Shown one piece after another: positions 1-30,568 of a stretch of 64,000 nucleotides of DNA (the first letter of the stretch is position 1; each line of letters begins with the position of its first letter). The DNA comes from Cacajao melanocephalus. Taxonomy: Eukaryota; Chordata; Mammalia; Primates; Pitheciidae. The notes below the pieces were generated by a model. It saw only the letters and a list, made by a program, of their open reading frames with translations. It was not told the DNA's origin and ran no database searches. The translations under genes were made by a program, and so were the position numbers. The DNA lies in contig CAUYLG010018043.1 of the NCBI GenBank assembly GCA_963573385.1, positions 62,001-126,000 of the forward strand, given 5' to 3'.

Positions 1-4
1 TCTA

Positions 5-330
<326 letters not shown>

Positions 331-566
331 TAGAGGAACTGAAAGTGTCCTTTCCTTTCCTGAAATGTCTATTACATGCCTGACAAACTGAAAAGTCAGC
401 GTTATCTCCTCACCTGAAACACTCTGATACTCCCAGTCCGTTCCCTTATACTTCCTAGTGCAGTACTTGGCACATGCTAAACATTCAGTATTAGCTGGAT
501 GAAGATTTCCTAAAAGTCACAAAAAAAGCCAACTAAAAAGAAATTGAGAATATCCAGTACTCTTAC

Positions 567-13138
<12,572 letters not shown>

Positions 13139-13251
13139 GGTTACTTCACCCTGGTCAGGTGCAAGACAGAAACAAAAAAGCTTTTTTTGAAACCATTATG
13201 AGAATCAGCACCATAGGAAAGGGGAAAAATTATGAGAAAGTACAGCCTGAA

Positions 13252-13579
<328 letters not shown>

Positions 13580-13882
13580 CTACAAGGACAGAAAAGCGGT
13601 CAAAGTCCTTAAGGAACTTAGAATCTATTTCTAGTGCAAGAGTTACAGAACAATGATCCTATGTCACAAAAATGTTTAATGAGTTTCCAATGCATTGCTA
13701 AATATGATGTTGCTAATGACCAAACCACATGGGCCTCCATGGTTTCTTTCACAGTCATAGGCCTAGCTTGAGCTAAGAGCCTGAAATGGACTCTTCTACA
13801 ATTAAAGGTGCTGGGCTCACACCACAAATGAGAACCTTCACTCCTTGGGCCAGAATTCACTCAAGGACCCTCTCCCCACAAC

Positions 13883-14208
13883 TTTTTTTTCTTTTGAGAC
13901 AGGATCTCACTCTTTTGCCCAGGATGGAGGGTAGTGGTGCAATCATGGCTTCCTGCAGCCTTGACATCCCAGGCTCCTGTGATCTTCCCACTTCAGCCTC
14001 CCCAGTAGCTAGGACTACAGGTGCATACCACTACCTACCCTCCCCGCACCCTCCCCACCCCCCACCCCGGCTAATTTTTTAAATGTTTGATAGAGACAGG
14101 GTTTCACCATGTTGCTCAGGCTGATCTGGAACTCTTGGGCTCAAGTAATCCTCCTGCCCTGGCCTCCCGAAGTGCTGGGATTACAGGTGTGAGCCCCCAT
14201 GCCTGGCC
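13883..14208 (-). mobile_element. Alu (old) with CCCCAC-rich insertion
   Basis: J-like sequence. The usual GCCACCACRCC region is expanded into a C-rich stretch near 14035-14070. Confidence 0.85.
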
Positions 14209-14504
14209 CCGGACCTGTTTTAATGACAGTCAATGCCTCCGTACCTTCAGAGACTTTCTGTGGGGAAGGGAAGGTGGGGGGGGAGGGGAATCTGTTGTTA
14301 AAATAGGAACAGCTGTTTTTCTGATAACACACTCACTTAAAGAAATAATTAAAAAAAAAAAAAGGCAGAAAGCATGAGGAATTTAAGAAATGAATACAAA
14401 ATCCCACCCAGAAGGTAACTATTTCTAACATGCAGGTAAACATTCTTTCAGGCTGTTTTCAGGGATAAAAAGCATCATTAGCTTGCCTGAAAATCCCCAG
14501 TAAT

Positions 14505-14584
14505 TCTGTCTTTCACTGCTACATGCCCTGGTGCCTAGAACAGTGCCTGGTACATGGCAGATGCCCCATAATACTTGGTGAATG
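14505..14584 (+). mobile_element. L2 3' end fragment
   Basis: TGCCTAGAACAGTGCCTGGTA is typical of the L2 3' end. A younger Alu was inserted at 14585. Confidence 0.6.
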
Positions 14585-14846
14585 GGCCGGGCGCGGTGGC
14601 TCACGCCTGTAACCCCAGCACTTTGGGAGGCCGAGGCGGGTAGATCACATGGTCAGGACTGGCCAACATGATGAAACCCTGTCTCTATTAAAATACAAAA
14701 CAAAACCAAAAACCAGCTGGGCGTGATGGCATGCGCCTGTAGTCCCAGCTACTCGAGGCAGAGGTTGCAGTGTGCCAAGATCGCGCCACTGCACTCCAGC
14801 CTGGCGACAGAGCAAGACTGTCTCAAAAAAAAAAAAAAAAAAAAAA
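14585..14846 (+). mobile_element. Alu, partly deleted
   Basis: Head GGCCGGGCGCGGTGGCTC, two internal deletions, long A-tail, TTGGTGAAT target repeats. Confidence 0.92.
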
Positions 14847-15109
14847 TTGGTGAATAAATTACCATCTATGAGAGCCGGTTTCCTTTTCTGTTAAAGCAGC
14901 TAAGGCCTATTCCATAGGACAAGTGAGTTAAATAAAAGAATGTGTGCAAATATATAGATCTGTGCTTGGCATATGGGGATATGCTCAATAAAATAAAACA
15001 AAATAAAATTTTAATATCTGTAAACAGCCAAGGTTTTTATAAGGTTATTGGATTAGTCCATCCCTGCCTCGGACTGTGAAATAGTAATACAGCCCTCAGC
15101 CGGGCTTTG

Positions 15110-15800
15110 CACTGCAAGACGCTGTCCGGAACCCCCATTTCACTCCCAGAAGGCGCGGCCAGGGCATAAAAGGGCGGCTAAGCTGGGGCCCCGAAGGAGG
15201 TGGCAGACCTCACAGGGGCATCAAGGGAAGGAGCAGGGAAGGCGAAGCGGGCTTGCAGTTCCTCCAGCCTGTCACCAGTTAGCCTGGCTTCCCGAGCAGG
15301 TCACCGCCGCTGGCTCGTTCCTGAGGTTTCCGCGATACAAAAAGGATGAGTTGGTCTCGAAGTCTTAACTCCGTCCCCTAATCTGAGAATAATGGGCCCA
15401 AGGGACTTACGATCACCGATGTCCCGAAGTCGCCTCAGTTCCCGCCACGGAACGGCGGGCGAAGGGCATGGCGGGAATACGCTGGCAGGACTACGTGAGC
15501 ACGTCAACATCACTTCCGGTCCGGGTGCGCGCACCCGGCGGAGTGAGAGGTTTGTACCTCTGTGGTTTCATTTAAGCACGTCATGAGCTAGACGGTCTTT
15601 CAGGGAGAACTGGACTGGAACAGGCATGGGCTAGAAGGTGGAAATACAGTTTCGCCCTGTCCCGGTACATTACTCCCACTTGAGACGTGAGCGCGAGGGG
15701 CCGCGCGGGCACGGCCCTGGGGCCGCTTACCGGGCATGCTCAGCAACGAGTGTTGGGCGGCGGCGCGCGGGCCTCGGGAGCCCGCTCTCTTCGTAGGTGC
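15110..15800. promoter_or_regulatory. CpG island and promoter region of RFC4
   Basis: This CpG-dense stretch has no TATA box. Two opposed E2F-like octamers lie at 15439-15446 (TTCCCGCC) and 15470-15477 (GGCGGGAA). Farther upstream of the gene are a CRE half-site-like ACGTCA at 15501-15506 and an ETS-type CACTTCCGG at 15511-15519. E2F control fits an S-phase replication gene. CpG content continues rightward past 15.7 kb, so divergent transcription is possible but not shown. Confidence 0.75.
15411..15490 (-). other. RFC4: RFC4 exon 1 (5'UTR, noncoding)
   Basis: On the minus strand the sequence ending GGACATCGGTGATC is followed by a good donor (GTAAGTCC, GT at 15410-15409). It would join to the acceptor before 13150. 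The donor edge is well supported. The 5' end is a guess inside the CpG-rich region because no TATA box is seen, and several start points are likely. Confidence 0.72.
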
Positions 15801-16093
15801 GGGTCCCTGTCCTCCCTGTCCTGCTTCGCCGCAGAGCAGAACGCGTGTGCTCTAAGGGCAGAGACATCTGAAGAAGATAAGGTGCTTTGCCTTCTGGAGG
15901 GCACTTGGCTTTTATTTCTAATAGTGTCTGCCTGTTGTGGCGAGGGGAGACCGTGCAGCTGTGGGCATCTATTATAATTCCTGGGCCCGACTTAGAAATC
16001 TGGAAGTGCAGCGTTTAATAAAAGTTACAGGATTGAGAATTATGTTTAACCCCACCAAGGTTCATGCACTGTGGGCTCTAGGCAGGTGCCTAA

Positions 16094-16406
<313 letters not shown>

Positions 16407-16616
16407 AAGGCCACGGCTTTTAATCTTTTCCAAGTACTTGGTTTAGCTCTAAATTGCTCCTTAATCCTATTGAAACCTGACCCTTCTCAAAGGCCACCTT
16501 CTCCACAAGCCTTTGCAATTTACTGACCCATAAGGTTGATCCAGGTCTTTATCAAATGAATGACTGTTTTGTTTGGCACAAACTCACTAATATATCCTTG
16601 TTAACTTTACATGTTT

Positions 16617-16800
16617 ATTCATTTATCTTGCAACAAATGCTTACGAAATGTCCATGCACTGTGCTAGATGCCTGCAGATACAACAGGGAAAACGCTAGAA
16701 GATGTCCTCAAATAGCTTTATGGACTAGGAGGGTGACGACAGACAATGTGATACGTGGTTATGCAGAGGAAGTAGGGGGCTGTGAGAACTTACATCCCAG
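16617..16800 (+). mobile_element. L2-like fragment
   Basis: The phrase order (AACAAATGCTTACG, ATGCACTGTGCTAGATGC) resembles L2. The flanking 16407-16616 and 16800-17112 hold nothing recognised. Confidence 0.45.
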
Positions 16801-17112
16801 GCCTAACCCAATGAAGGGTTTAACCACAATAACCAAGGATGCTTTATTCCGCTTTGTAACTTCCACAGCGTCTGATACAATCTCTGGACAGTATTAAAAG
16901 CACACAGGTTACCTATATGGTCACTGGCTTAACATTACCATAACTCATCAAACTGTATACTTAATGCTTGTACATTTTATTGTACGTAAATTATACTGCA
17001 GTAAGGTTGATAAAAGAGAGATCTTTGAAAATGGACGGTACCCATTTGCTACCTGAACAAACACCACAACCACACAGAGGGAGATGTTATGATCCCATTT
17101 AACAGACAAGCT

Positions 17113-17779
<667 letters not shown>

Positions 17780-17782
<3 letters not shown>

Positions 17783-17860
17783 GGTTAATAACTAAGTGGC
17801 AAAGCCAGAATCCGCATCTTGGACTGTCTGACTCCAGACTCAAAGCTTGTGATCAGTCAC
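17780..17860 (-). mobile_element. MIR fragment, antisense
   Basis: GTGGCAAAGCCAGAATCCG and GACTCCAGACTCAAAGC resemble reversed MIR. Confidence 0.45.
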
Positions 17861-17918
17861 TGGGCAGGTACAGGACTGGCATAGAGGTACCTTAATGTTA
17901 AATAGAAAGGAGAGATCT

Positions 17919-18216
17919 GGCTGGGCTTGGTGGATCACTACTGTAATCCCAGCACTTTGGGAAGTTGAGGTGAGCAGGTCAGGAGTTGGAGACCAGCCTG
18001 GCTAATATGGTGAAACCCCATCTCTACTAAGAATACAAAACAACTAGCTGGGCGTGATGGCGCATACCTGTAGTCCCAGCTACTCGGGAGGCTGAGGCAG
18101 AATTGCTTGAACCTGGGAGGCAAAGGTTTCAATGAGCTGAGATTGCGCCACTACACTCCAGCTTGGGCAAGAGAGGGCGACTCCGTCTCAAAAAAAAGAA
18201 AATTAATTAAAAGAAA
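17919..18216 (+). mobile_element. Alu
   Basis: Flanked by AAAGGAGAGATCTG and AAAAGAGAGACCTG target repeats. Confidence 0.9.
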
Positions 18217-18618
18217 AGAGAGACCTGAGTGGTATATTGTTTTGGCAATTGGTTTAAACATACACCACCTTCCTCCAGGTACACACAGCCCTTGGTGGGA
18301 TGAAAGACTTGGTGATAAGACATTGGGCTGGAGTGCTGTCTCCACTTGCCCCCTCTGCTGGCCGTTCCATTATTGTTGTACACAACTACAGGCAGCATCC
18401 TAATCCACGTAGTTCAAGAATTTGTGTGCACAGCAAGCATTGTCTCTGTTACCAGAACAAGAAATGTCCTTATATAAATACATATCACTTTTGGTGTCAT
18501 ACATAGATGGGTGTTCATGTGATTAAACCACTTTAACAAGTTTATAATAGATTTTATTATTTATTTTAATGAGCATTCAGTTACTACTACGATACCATTA
18601 TGTGGAGATTTGTAAAGG

Positions 18619-18920
18619 TTTTTTTTTTTTTTTTTTAGATGAAGTCTCATTCTGTCGCCTAGGCTGGAGTGCAGTGGCACGATCTAGGCTCACTGCAACC
18701 TCCACTTCCCGGGTTCAAGTGATTCTCTTGCCTTAGCCTCCCAAGTAGCTTGGACTACAGATTTGCACCACTGTGCCAAGCTAATTTTTGTATTTTTTTT
18801 TTTTTAGAGACAGGATTTCACCATGTTGGCCAGGCTGGTTTCAAACTCCTGACCTTATGATCCACCTGCCTCGGGCTTCCAAAGTGCTGGGATTACAGGC
18901 GTGAGACACCGCACCCGGCC
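18619..18920 (-). mobile_element. Alu
   Basis: Full length, ends CGCACCCGGCC. Confidence 0.92.
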
Positions 18921-19025
18921 CCTGTGAAGATTTTTAATCTTAAAAGAGGGCTTTCAAAAGTTGAGGAGAGCTTTACTTAGTGTGTTGCCCTTTGAAACAG
19001 ATGAGACAAAACTGTACCTGCATTA

Positions 19026-19130
19026 TGTGTGTGTGTGTGTGTGTGTGTGTATCAAATATATATATATATTTGATATATATATCTCTATCTATCTATATAT
19101 ATAGAGAGAGAGAGCGAGAGAGAGAGAGAA
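19026..19130. repeat. Compound microsatellite (GT)n, (AT)n, (GA)n
   Basis: Three simple-sequence blocks in a row, ending at an Alu. Confidence 0.9.
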
Positions 19131-19131
19131 G

Positions 19132-19450
19132 AGCTGGGCACGGTGGCTCATGCCTGTAATCCCAGCACTTTGGAAGGCCTAGGCGGACGGATCACGAGGT
19201 TAGGAGTTCGAGACCAGCCTGACCAACATGGTGAAACCCCATCTCTACTAAGAAAATACAAAAATTAGCCGTGCATGGTGGCACGTGCCTATAATCCCAG
19301 CTACTCAGGAGGCTGAGGCAGGATAATCTCTTGATCCCGGGAGGTGGAGGCTGTGGTGAGCCGAGATCAGGCTACTGTACTCCAGCTTGGGCGACAGAGT
19401 GAGACTCCTTCTCAAATAAATAAATAAAATAAAATAAAATAAAATAAAAT
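19132..19450 (+). mobile_element. Alu
   Basis: Full length with AAATA/AAAAT tail, next to the compound microsatellite. Confidence 0.92.
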
Positions 19451-19454
19451 GAAA

Positions 19455-19893
<439 letters not shown>

Positions 19894-20020
19894 TGGATGA
19901 TGTTTTATAAAGCCATGAGGAAAGGAAAAGACTTGGGTAGCAAATGAAAAAAAGAGAGCTATCAGGAGTGGAAAGGATCAGAGAGTGGATGATAGTGTCA
20001 TTTTGAAATCAGAAAGTGCA

Positions 20021-20172
20021 GGCTGAGTGTAGTAGCTCATGCCTATAATCCTAGCATTTTGATAGGCCAAAGTGGGAGGATTATTTGAGCCCAGGAGTTC
20101 AAGACCAGTCTGGGCAACACAGCTGAAACCCCCATCTCTAGAAAAATAACAAATAAATAAAATAGAAAAAAA
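20021..20172 (+). mobile_element. Alu monomer
   Basis: One diverged left arm with an A-rich tail. Confidence 0.75.
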
Positions 20173-20387
20173 TATCTGAAAATGCAGGTGTAGCAGATAT
20201 GCTGGTGTCCTACTTTTCAGGACTGAGGTACTCACTCCCCTAGCTGCCGGGAGGGTTGCCAGCTAACAACTCTTGAATGAGTCCCTGTCCAGCAACTGTC
20301 TTCAGCCAACAAAACCACTTTACCAAAAATTGCATTCCTTTGGTTGGTGCAGCCCACCTCTAAGGGCTAGTTCTAGGAGGATGCTAT

Positions 20388-20891
<504 letters not shown>

Positions 20892-21130
20892 GAGAGCAAG
20901 TTGTTATAAAGTGGGTCAGCCGCTTTGATCCCCTCACTCAGCACACACCTGCTTACCTTTCTGCTTTTCCTCCATGTTATGAGGCAGCATGAAACCCTCA
21001 CCAGCAGCTGAATAGATGCTGGCATCATGCTCTTGGACTTTCCAGCTACCAGAATTGTGAACTAAATAAATCTCTTTTCTTAATAAATTACCCAGCCTGA
21101 CTGTCTGTTATAGCAACAAAATGGCCAAAG
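20892..21130 (+). mobile_element. MaLR LTR, right part
   Basis: Continuation ending ATAAATTACCCAGCCTGACT and TATAGCAACAAAATGGCC, the typical MaLR 3' end. The Alu between the halves has an imperfect GAGAGTGCAAG/GAGAGCAAG duplication. Confidence 0.75.
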
Positions 21131-21693
21131 ACAGAGGGGTATAAAGGTTTAGTCCCTTTGTCTTAAGGTGTCACAATTCTTATGCATTGTTCAAACTCCA
21201 GATCTTCATTGCACCTGCATCACAATACAACTTCTTCTGCTCAGTCCTGCCTCCCTCCTCTTTCTCATGTGTTGTTTCTTAGAGTACCACACCATTAAAA
21301 GCCTGCATGCAAATTGCAAAATTTGTTTCCTAAGGAATTCAACCCAGAGGTGGTCCTTGAAAAAGGCTCTAAGATGGAATTTTGAAGCTGTATCCCCTCC
21401 CAATCTGTTAGTGACGGAAACCCCATCACTGGTGGTAGTGGAGCTCTCATAGCCCCTGGCATCCTATGGCAATTGTTAAAATGTTCACCAGTGGCAAACT
21501 GGAAAGGGGTACCAGTGGAAGGAAGTGCACAGCAGATGTAATATCTCAGGGGTTTTAAGAAAGAGTAATTATAAGAACTTTGGAATTGGGTGGACCTGGC
21601 TGGGGGTGGGATGTTATTAATTTTTTAAAGACAATGAAGGGTTGAGTGTCACTAATTGCCAATATGAGACCAAGGATGAAAGCCAGAGGGTCT

Positions 21694-21999
<306 letters not shown>

Positions 22000-22319
22000 G
22001 CTAGAGGGTTTATATGTCTATTTGGCAGCATATAAAATTACTCACATATTTTGCAACCAGAGGGGAAAACAATCTGTCAGCTGGACCCCAAAAATCAATT
22101 ATATTAGTGGCAGTGTTTGAGAGAAGGTTAACTTCTCAACTCCAGTAAATCTGCTACACCAAGTTCAAGACACTGATTGGGAAAAAAAATCTGAGATACT
22201 GAGAGTTGAAATGGGACCATCTGGGTCAACGCATTTGAAAATCTTAAATTTTCAGATTCCTCTGAATGCTGTTGATCTGCAGAAGTAGCCCATTCCTCTC
22301 TGTTAAGTGCTGATGTTCC

Positions 22320-22620
<301 letters not shown>

Positions 22621-23209
22621 AGATGGTCCTCTCTTAAGGATATATGCACATGCTCCTGCCTTGTAAGAACACGTATCTCCCCTCACCCCCCATCATTTTG
22701 CCCTCTTTTCCACTCTACCACCACTTAAAGGGAGGGGATTATCCACAAGTGTGAACCCCTGGAGGTAGGAACGATGGGAGCCACTCTAGAGTCTGCCTGG
22801 CACAGAATGCATGGAAGATTCCTTATGACCAGCTGACAGAGGAGAAAAAAGCTAACCCTGGTTCATGGATGGGTCAGTTGGTATGTAGGTGTAAGACAAA
22901 GATGGGCAGCTGCTACACTACAGCCTCTCTTAAAGGTAGACCTCAGGGACGGCAGTGAAGGAATGTCCTCCTAATGACAGAGCATCATACAGTGCATCTG
23001 TTTATCCACTTTGTGAAGGGAGAGAAGGGCCTGAGGCAAGGACATACAGAAGACTCATGGGCAGGATGAGTAACTTGGCCAATTGGTCAGGGACTACTTG
23101 AAAGGAAGAAGATTGGAAGATCGGGGATGAAGGTGTCTGGGGAAGAGATGTATTGCAAGTGTACTAAGGCAGTGGGAATGGAATGTGAACGTCTTTATAA
23201 CATATGTCA

Positions 23210-23505
23210 TTTTTTTTTTTTTGAGATGGAATCTTGCTCTGTTGTCCAGGCTGGAGTACAATGGCGTGACCTCGGCTCACTGCAGCCTCCGCCTCCCAGG
23301 TTCGAGTGATTCTCTTGCCTCAGCCTCCTGAGTAGCTGGGACTACAGGTGAGTGCCACCACACCTGGCTAATTTTTTTGTATTTTAGTAGAAATGGGGTT
23401 TCACCATGTAAGCTAGGATGGTCTCAATCTCTGGACCTCCAGATCCCCCTGCCTCCTGGCCTCCCAAAGTGCTGAGATTGCAGGCCTGAGCCACTGCGCT
23501 TGGTT
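23210..23505 (-). mobile_element. Alu
   Basis: Flanked by TAACATATGT repeats. Confidence 0.92.
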
Positions 23506-23772
23506 GTAACATATGTTAATACCCAACAGACAGCATTTCCTATGGGGCAGGCACTCATCAACCAATGAAACAGAATGGCTTTTCCGGTTATTCTCAGCCA
23601 CCTTCTTCCCTCAGCTGCCTTAGGGTTGGCATAAGTTCATGAGCACGGTAGTCATGGTGGCAAAGATGGAGGCTATACATGAATCCAACAGCATGAATTG
23701 TTATAGCTACTGCAATACTGCAAGTCTAACCTGAAAGAAGGTTAGACTGTATATGTTAGAACTTTCACTGCT

Positions 23773-24320
<548 letters not shown>

Positions 24321-24460
24321 ATGTCTTTTTTTTTTCTTCTTCATCTAAACTTCATGCTTTTGATTTCTGCCCACAACCTAGAGCACAATGCCAGGTTCAC
24401 ATGGGATCCTGAAAATGAGGTTCTATATTTATTGGAAAGTTAATAGTGGATTTGTCCAAC

Positions 24461-24858
24461 TAATATAGTTTGGATATTTGTCCCTGCCCAAATCTTATGT
24501 TGAAATGTAATCCCCAGTGTTGGAGGTGGGGCCTGGTGGGAAGTGTCTGGGTCATGGGGGCAGATTCTCATGGCTTGATGCTGTCCTCACAATAGTGAAT
24601 TCTCACAAAATCTAGTTGTGTGGCACCTCCCCCCCAACCCAACCCCCTTGCCGCTGCTCTCACCTCGTGAGATGCCAGCTCTCCCTTTGCCTTCTGCCAT
24701 GAGTAAAAGCTCCCTGAAGCTTCCCCAGAAGCGAAACAAATCCTGGTGCCATGCTTCATGTACAGCCTGCAGAACTGTGAGCAATTCAACCTCTTTTCTT
24801 TGTAAATTACTCCATCTCAGCTATTTCTTTATAGCAATACAAGAACCGTCCTATTGAT
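24461..24858 (+). mobile_element. ERVL-MaLR LTR (MST type)
   Basis: Nearly full-length solo LTR: TTTGGATATTTGTCCCTGCC, GTTGGAGGTGGGGCCTGG, GAAGCTTCCCCAGAAGC and TTGTAAATTACTCCATCTCA. It has no internal region or coding capacity. Confidence 0.82.
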
Positions 24859-24969
24859 ATGGTAAGGTAATTTTTTCCATTTGCATATACCTAATTTATG
24901 TTTTTATTTTTCCATCTCATAACAACGGAATTGTTTTCTGAAAGAAATTTAGTTAGAAAATTGAATAGT

Positions 24970-25110
24970 GGGCCTGGCGCTGTGGCTCACACCTGTAATC
25001 CTAGCACTTTGGGAGGCTGAGGTGGGTGGATCCCCTGAGGTCAGGAGTTCAAGACCAGCCTGGCCATCATGGTGAAACCCCATCTTATATTAAAAAAATT
25101 ATATAAGAAA
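24970..25110 (+). mobile_element. Alu, 3' truncated (monomer)
   Basis: Flanked by AGAAAATTGAATAGTG direct repeats, so it inserted as a short element. Confidence 0.85.
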
Positions 25111-25143
25111 AAAGAAAATTGAATAGTGTTGTGAAAGACCACT

Positions 25144-25742
<599 letters not shown>

Positions 25743-26153
25743 CATAAATCATTGTAACTAAAAGGCCCAGAAGTATTGGCCCAGCCCCTTCCTTTTACAA
25801 AGTGCAGGCAGGGGGTCAATTTCACACAACTTGTTGACAGAGAGCTGAGTCCCCTGTGCCTGGTGCACTAGCAGGGTCTGATGATACATCATGGTGAGTG
25901 ATGCAAACAGTGAGGGCTCTAAGAATTCAGCAGGGATCCACAGTGGATGGTGAGGGAGCAGAAGCTAGTGCCTTGGCTGGACCCTAGGAGGGAATGAGAC
26001 TCTAGGAGCAGAATGCAGACTCAGGGGTATCCAGGCAATGGTGAGAGGGTGGTGTCCATAATTCCAAGATCAGAAATATTGGGAATATCAGTACCTTACA
26101 TCTGTCTAGCACTTTACAAAGCTCTGACATACAAATACTATCACCTCAGTTCA

Positions 26154-26437
26154 TTTTTTTTTTTTGGAGACAGAGTCTTGCTCTGTCACCCAGGTAGCAG
26201 TGTGATCTCAGCTCACTGCAACCTCTGCCTCCTGGGTTCAAGCGATTCTCCTACCTCAGCCTCCTGAGTAACTGGGATTACAGGTGCCCACCACCACACC
26301 TGGCTAATTTTGTATTTTTAGTAGAGATGAGGTTTCACCATGTTAGCCAGGGTGGTCTCAAACTCCTGACCTTGTGATCCACCCGCCTCAGCCTCTCAAA
26401 GTGTTGGGATTACAGGCGTGAGCCACTGCACGCAGCT
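26154..26437 (-). mobile_element. Alu
   Basis: Flanked by CTCAGTTCATT repeats. 25743-26153 and 26438-27069 show no recognised feature. Confidence 0.92.
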
Positions 26438-27069
26438 CCTCAGTTCATTCTTATACCACCCTACAATGCCTTTCAACCTTTGTTGAAAGTTTGTTAAGCA
26501 TAATAACCCTACACCCTGGGCAAAGCATACAGGGACCTTGGGGCCGTGGGTGAGAGGAAGGACTCTGGGAGCCAATTAGGGATGTAGAGAGAAGGCCTCT
26601 TGGAAATAACCAGGCACAAGAGGACATTGTACCCAGGTGTTATGGAGTCAGCTAGGGCTTGGGCAGGGAAGAGAAAAGTGTCACTGATTTGTGAGACACA
26701 GAAGCAGGAGAAGCCAAGTGGGAAGACAGGCGCTGAGGTTTAGGACAAGCTCCTCAGCTGTGGCATGACTACCTGTGATTGGGAGGTGTAGGGAGACTGC
26801 AGGGAAAGATCAGCGCCCACCCAGAAGAATGCAGGGGCAGGCAGCGCGGTGGGTGGGATACAAGGCAAAGCCCCAGTCCCTGGCAGAAATCAAGGCCACA
26901 GTCTCATCCTAGCAACTGGGCAACACATGCCAGTCACATCGGTAGTAAAAGGTGGCCCAGGAATCTTGAAAACCACAGAGCTGCCTCAAAGTGAGCACAT
27001 TCAGTGATGATCTGGAATCTAGCTTGAGAGAGTCAGGGATAGGGTGGAAGGAAATAAGACTGGGGAGAG

Positions 27070-27357
27070 GTGCCTGATGTGGTGGCTCAGGCCTGTAATC
27101 CCAGCACTTTGGAAGGCCGAGGTGGGCAGATCATCTGAGGTCTGGAGTTCGAGACCAGCCTGATCAACATGGGGAAACCCTGTCTCTACTAAAAATACAA
27201 TATTAGTTGGGCGTGATGGTGCATGCCTGTAATCCCAGCCACTTGGGAGGCCGAGGCAGGAGAATCGCTTGAACCTGGAGGGGAAGGTTGAGCCAAGAGT
27301 GAGCCATGGCACTCCAGCCTGGGCAACAAGAGGAAAACTCTGTCTCAAAAAAAAAAG
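27070..27357 (+). mobile_element. Alu
   Basis: Full length, with part of the right arm shortened. Confidence 0.9.
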
Positions 27358-27753
27358 GAGATGACACTTTTTAGTCTCTGTATGAAGATTAAATGAGACG
27401 GGAGCTCCAAGCACAGCACCTGGCTCAGAGTAAACTTTCACTCATGTTAGCCCGATGGTACCTGCCCATGCTCCTCTAAAGGATAAAGCCCCAACTCAGC
27501 TCCTCAGTGAATGAGAAAGTTTCTTTAAGACAGCTCCAGCTCTTTCAGTCAAAATGAAGTGGTCCTGAAATCTGCATATGCAATGTTTACCTCTCTGTTT
27601 CATTAAATGAGAGAAGGAACCAAAACAAAAATATAGTTTGAGCCTTGCTGGCACTATTTAGAGTGGCTCTATTCTGCCATCTAGTGGAAGGGAAAAGACT
27701 AATTTAGATCAAAATACTTCCATCTTTAATTTACAAAAAAAGCAAGTTCTTTT

Positions 27754-27906
27754 GTTTTTTAAAGTTGGGGTCTTGCTCTGTTATCTAGGCTGGAGTGCAA
27801 ACGGTGTGATCATACCTCAACAGCCTGGAACTTCTGGGCTGAGGCGATCCTCTCACTCCAGCCTCCCCAGTCACGGGGATTATAGGCATAAGCCGCAGCA
27901 CCAGGC
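27754..27906 (-). mobile_element. Alu monomer, old
   Basis: Diverged right-arm-like piece. 27907-28559 to the right holds nothing recognised. Confidence 0.75.
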
Positions 27907-28559
27907 TGTGTTTTCTGATTAGTATAATTTAAATTCTCTACTAAATTCGCTTGTTAATAGATTCATTTTGTAAAGAAAACCCACACAGTATTCTAAGCAC
28001 TCATCACTAAAACTAAACAGTAAACCCCAAACCATTTATATTTATAAAGTATGATTTTCAAAGATCTGCAGAGGAGAGAACATTCTCGAGTTCTTATCAT
28101 CATACATTTTCCTGACCCCCTTTCCCGTTTATATTATCCGTTTCTACACAGTACTCTATGTTTATTTTGGCACACAGACTGGGAGTAGCCTAGAGTCTCT
28201 GAGGATAATGTCTTTCCTAAAATACTGAGTGAAATCAGTAGGGGAATAAGAGCATTCCATTCATTTTTCAAAAATGTACACTTAGCTATTCTAGACAGGA
28301 TTCTGGAAAAAAAAAGAAAAAATGTACACTCAGTTAAAATGTTGATGTAACCAAGGTGAGTATTTGTTAAGGCCTGTGTGCTTGAATTAGCTTTTTGCTG
28401 GTGTTTATACGCATGGATTTCCTTTGATTTCCATGAACATTTTCTAGATATTTATGATGATTTCCGTTGTCTAGGATGAAGACATTGGCAGCCAAAACTC
28501 CCTGAAAAGTTAGTAACAGCAGCATTCCTGAAGTGACTGGTGCTATTCTGAGGCTGTTA

Positions 28560-28845
28560 CTTTTTTTTTGAGACAGGGTCTCGCTCTGTCATCCAGCCTG
28601 AGTGCAACGGCACAATTTCGGCTCACTGCAGCCTCGACCTCACAGGCAACCCTCCTGCATCAGCCTCCCTATGTACTGGGATTACAGGCATGGGTCACCA
28701 CACTCGACTAATTGTTAACTTTTTTTTAGAGATGGGGGTCTCCCTGTGTTGCCCAGGCTGGTCTCAAACTCCTGGGCTCAAGAGATCTTCTGGCCTTGGC
28801 CTCCCAAAGTGTTGGGATAACAGGTGTGAGCCAACGCACCTGGCT
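28560..28845 (-). mobile_element. Alu (J-like)
   Basis: CTCGACCTCACAGG and CTCCTGGGCTCAAG mark an old copy. Confidence 0.88.
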
Positions 28846-28920
28846 GGTTATTACTCTTATTACTAGAAAATGTTATTTATTGAGCTTCTCTTGTGAACCA
28901 GAGCTTCTATCATGTTCTTT

Positions 28921-29229
<309 letters not shown>

Positions 29230-29306
29230 TGATGTACATTTTGCTAATCCTTTCACTAAATCTCCAAAGGAGACATTATTGTCTTCACTTTAGGAATAAA
29301 AAACCA

Positions 29307-29770
<464 letters not shown>

Positions 29771-30186
29771 CTAAGCTTTTCGCCTGATTCTAGTTCTTCT
29801 GCTAGAAGCTATAGGTTTACGGAGGTGAAAAAGATATCCCTTCTGCCAAACACCCCAGGGTCCAGTGGAAATGACTTCAGGGCAGACACAGAGCAGGGTT
29901 TGGTTTATATTATTAGGAGAGGCCCGAAGGGACATCATGGCAGGCATTTGTGTGACCTCCCACAAAACACCCTCCTCTATCCTCACTTTCTCTGTCTGTT
30001 CTTCCTTCCCTTTGTCCTTACTATTTCCCTTCTGCTTCTCTCTCTTTTCTGTCTCCCTCTGCCCCGCCCTAGAATGGTGCTTTTCTAATTGTGGGTTATC
30101 ACACACTATTAGTAGGTCATAAAATCAATTCAGTGGGTGTGGACCAGCATTTTAAAAAGCGAATTAATAGAATATAAACTCATTAA

Positions 30187-30568
<382 letters not shown>

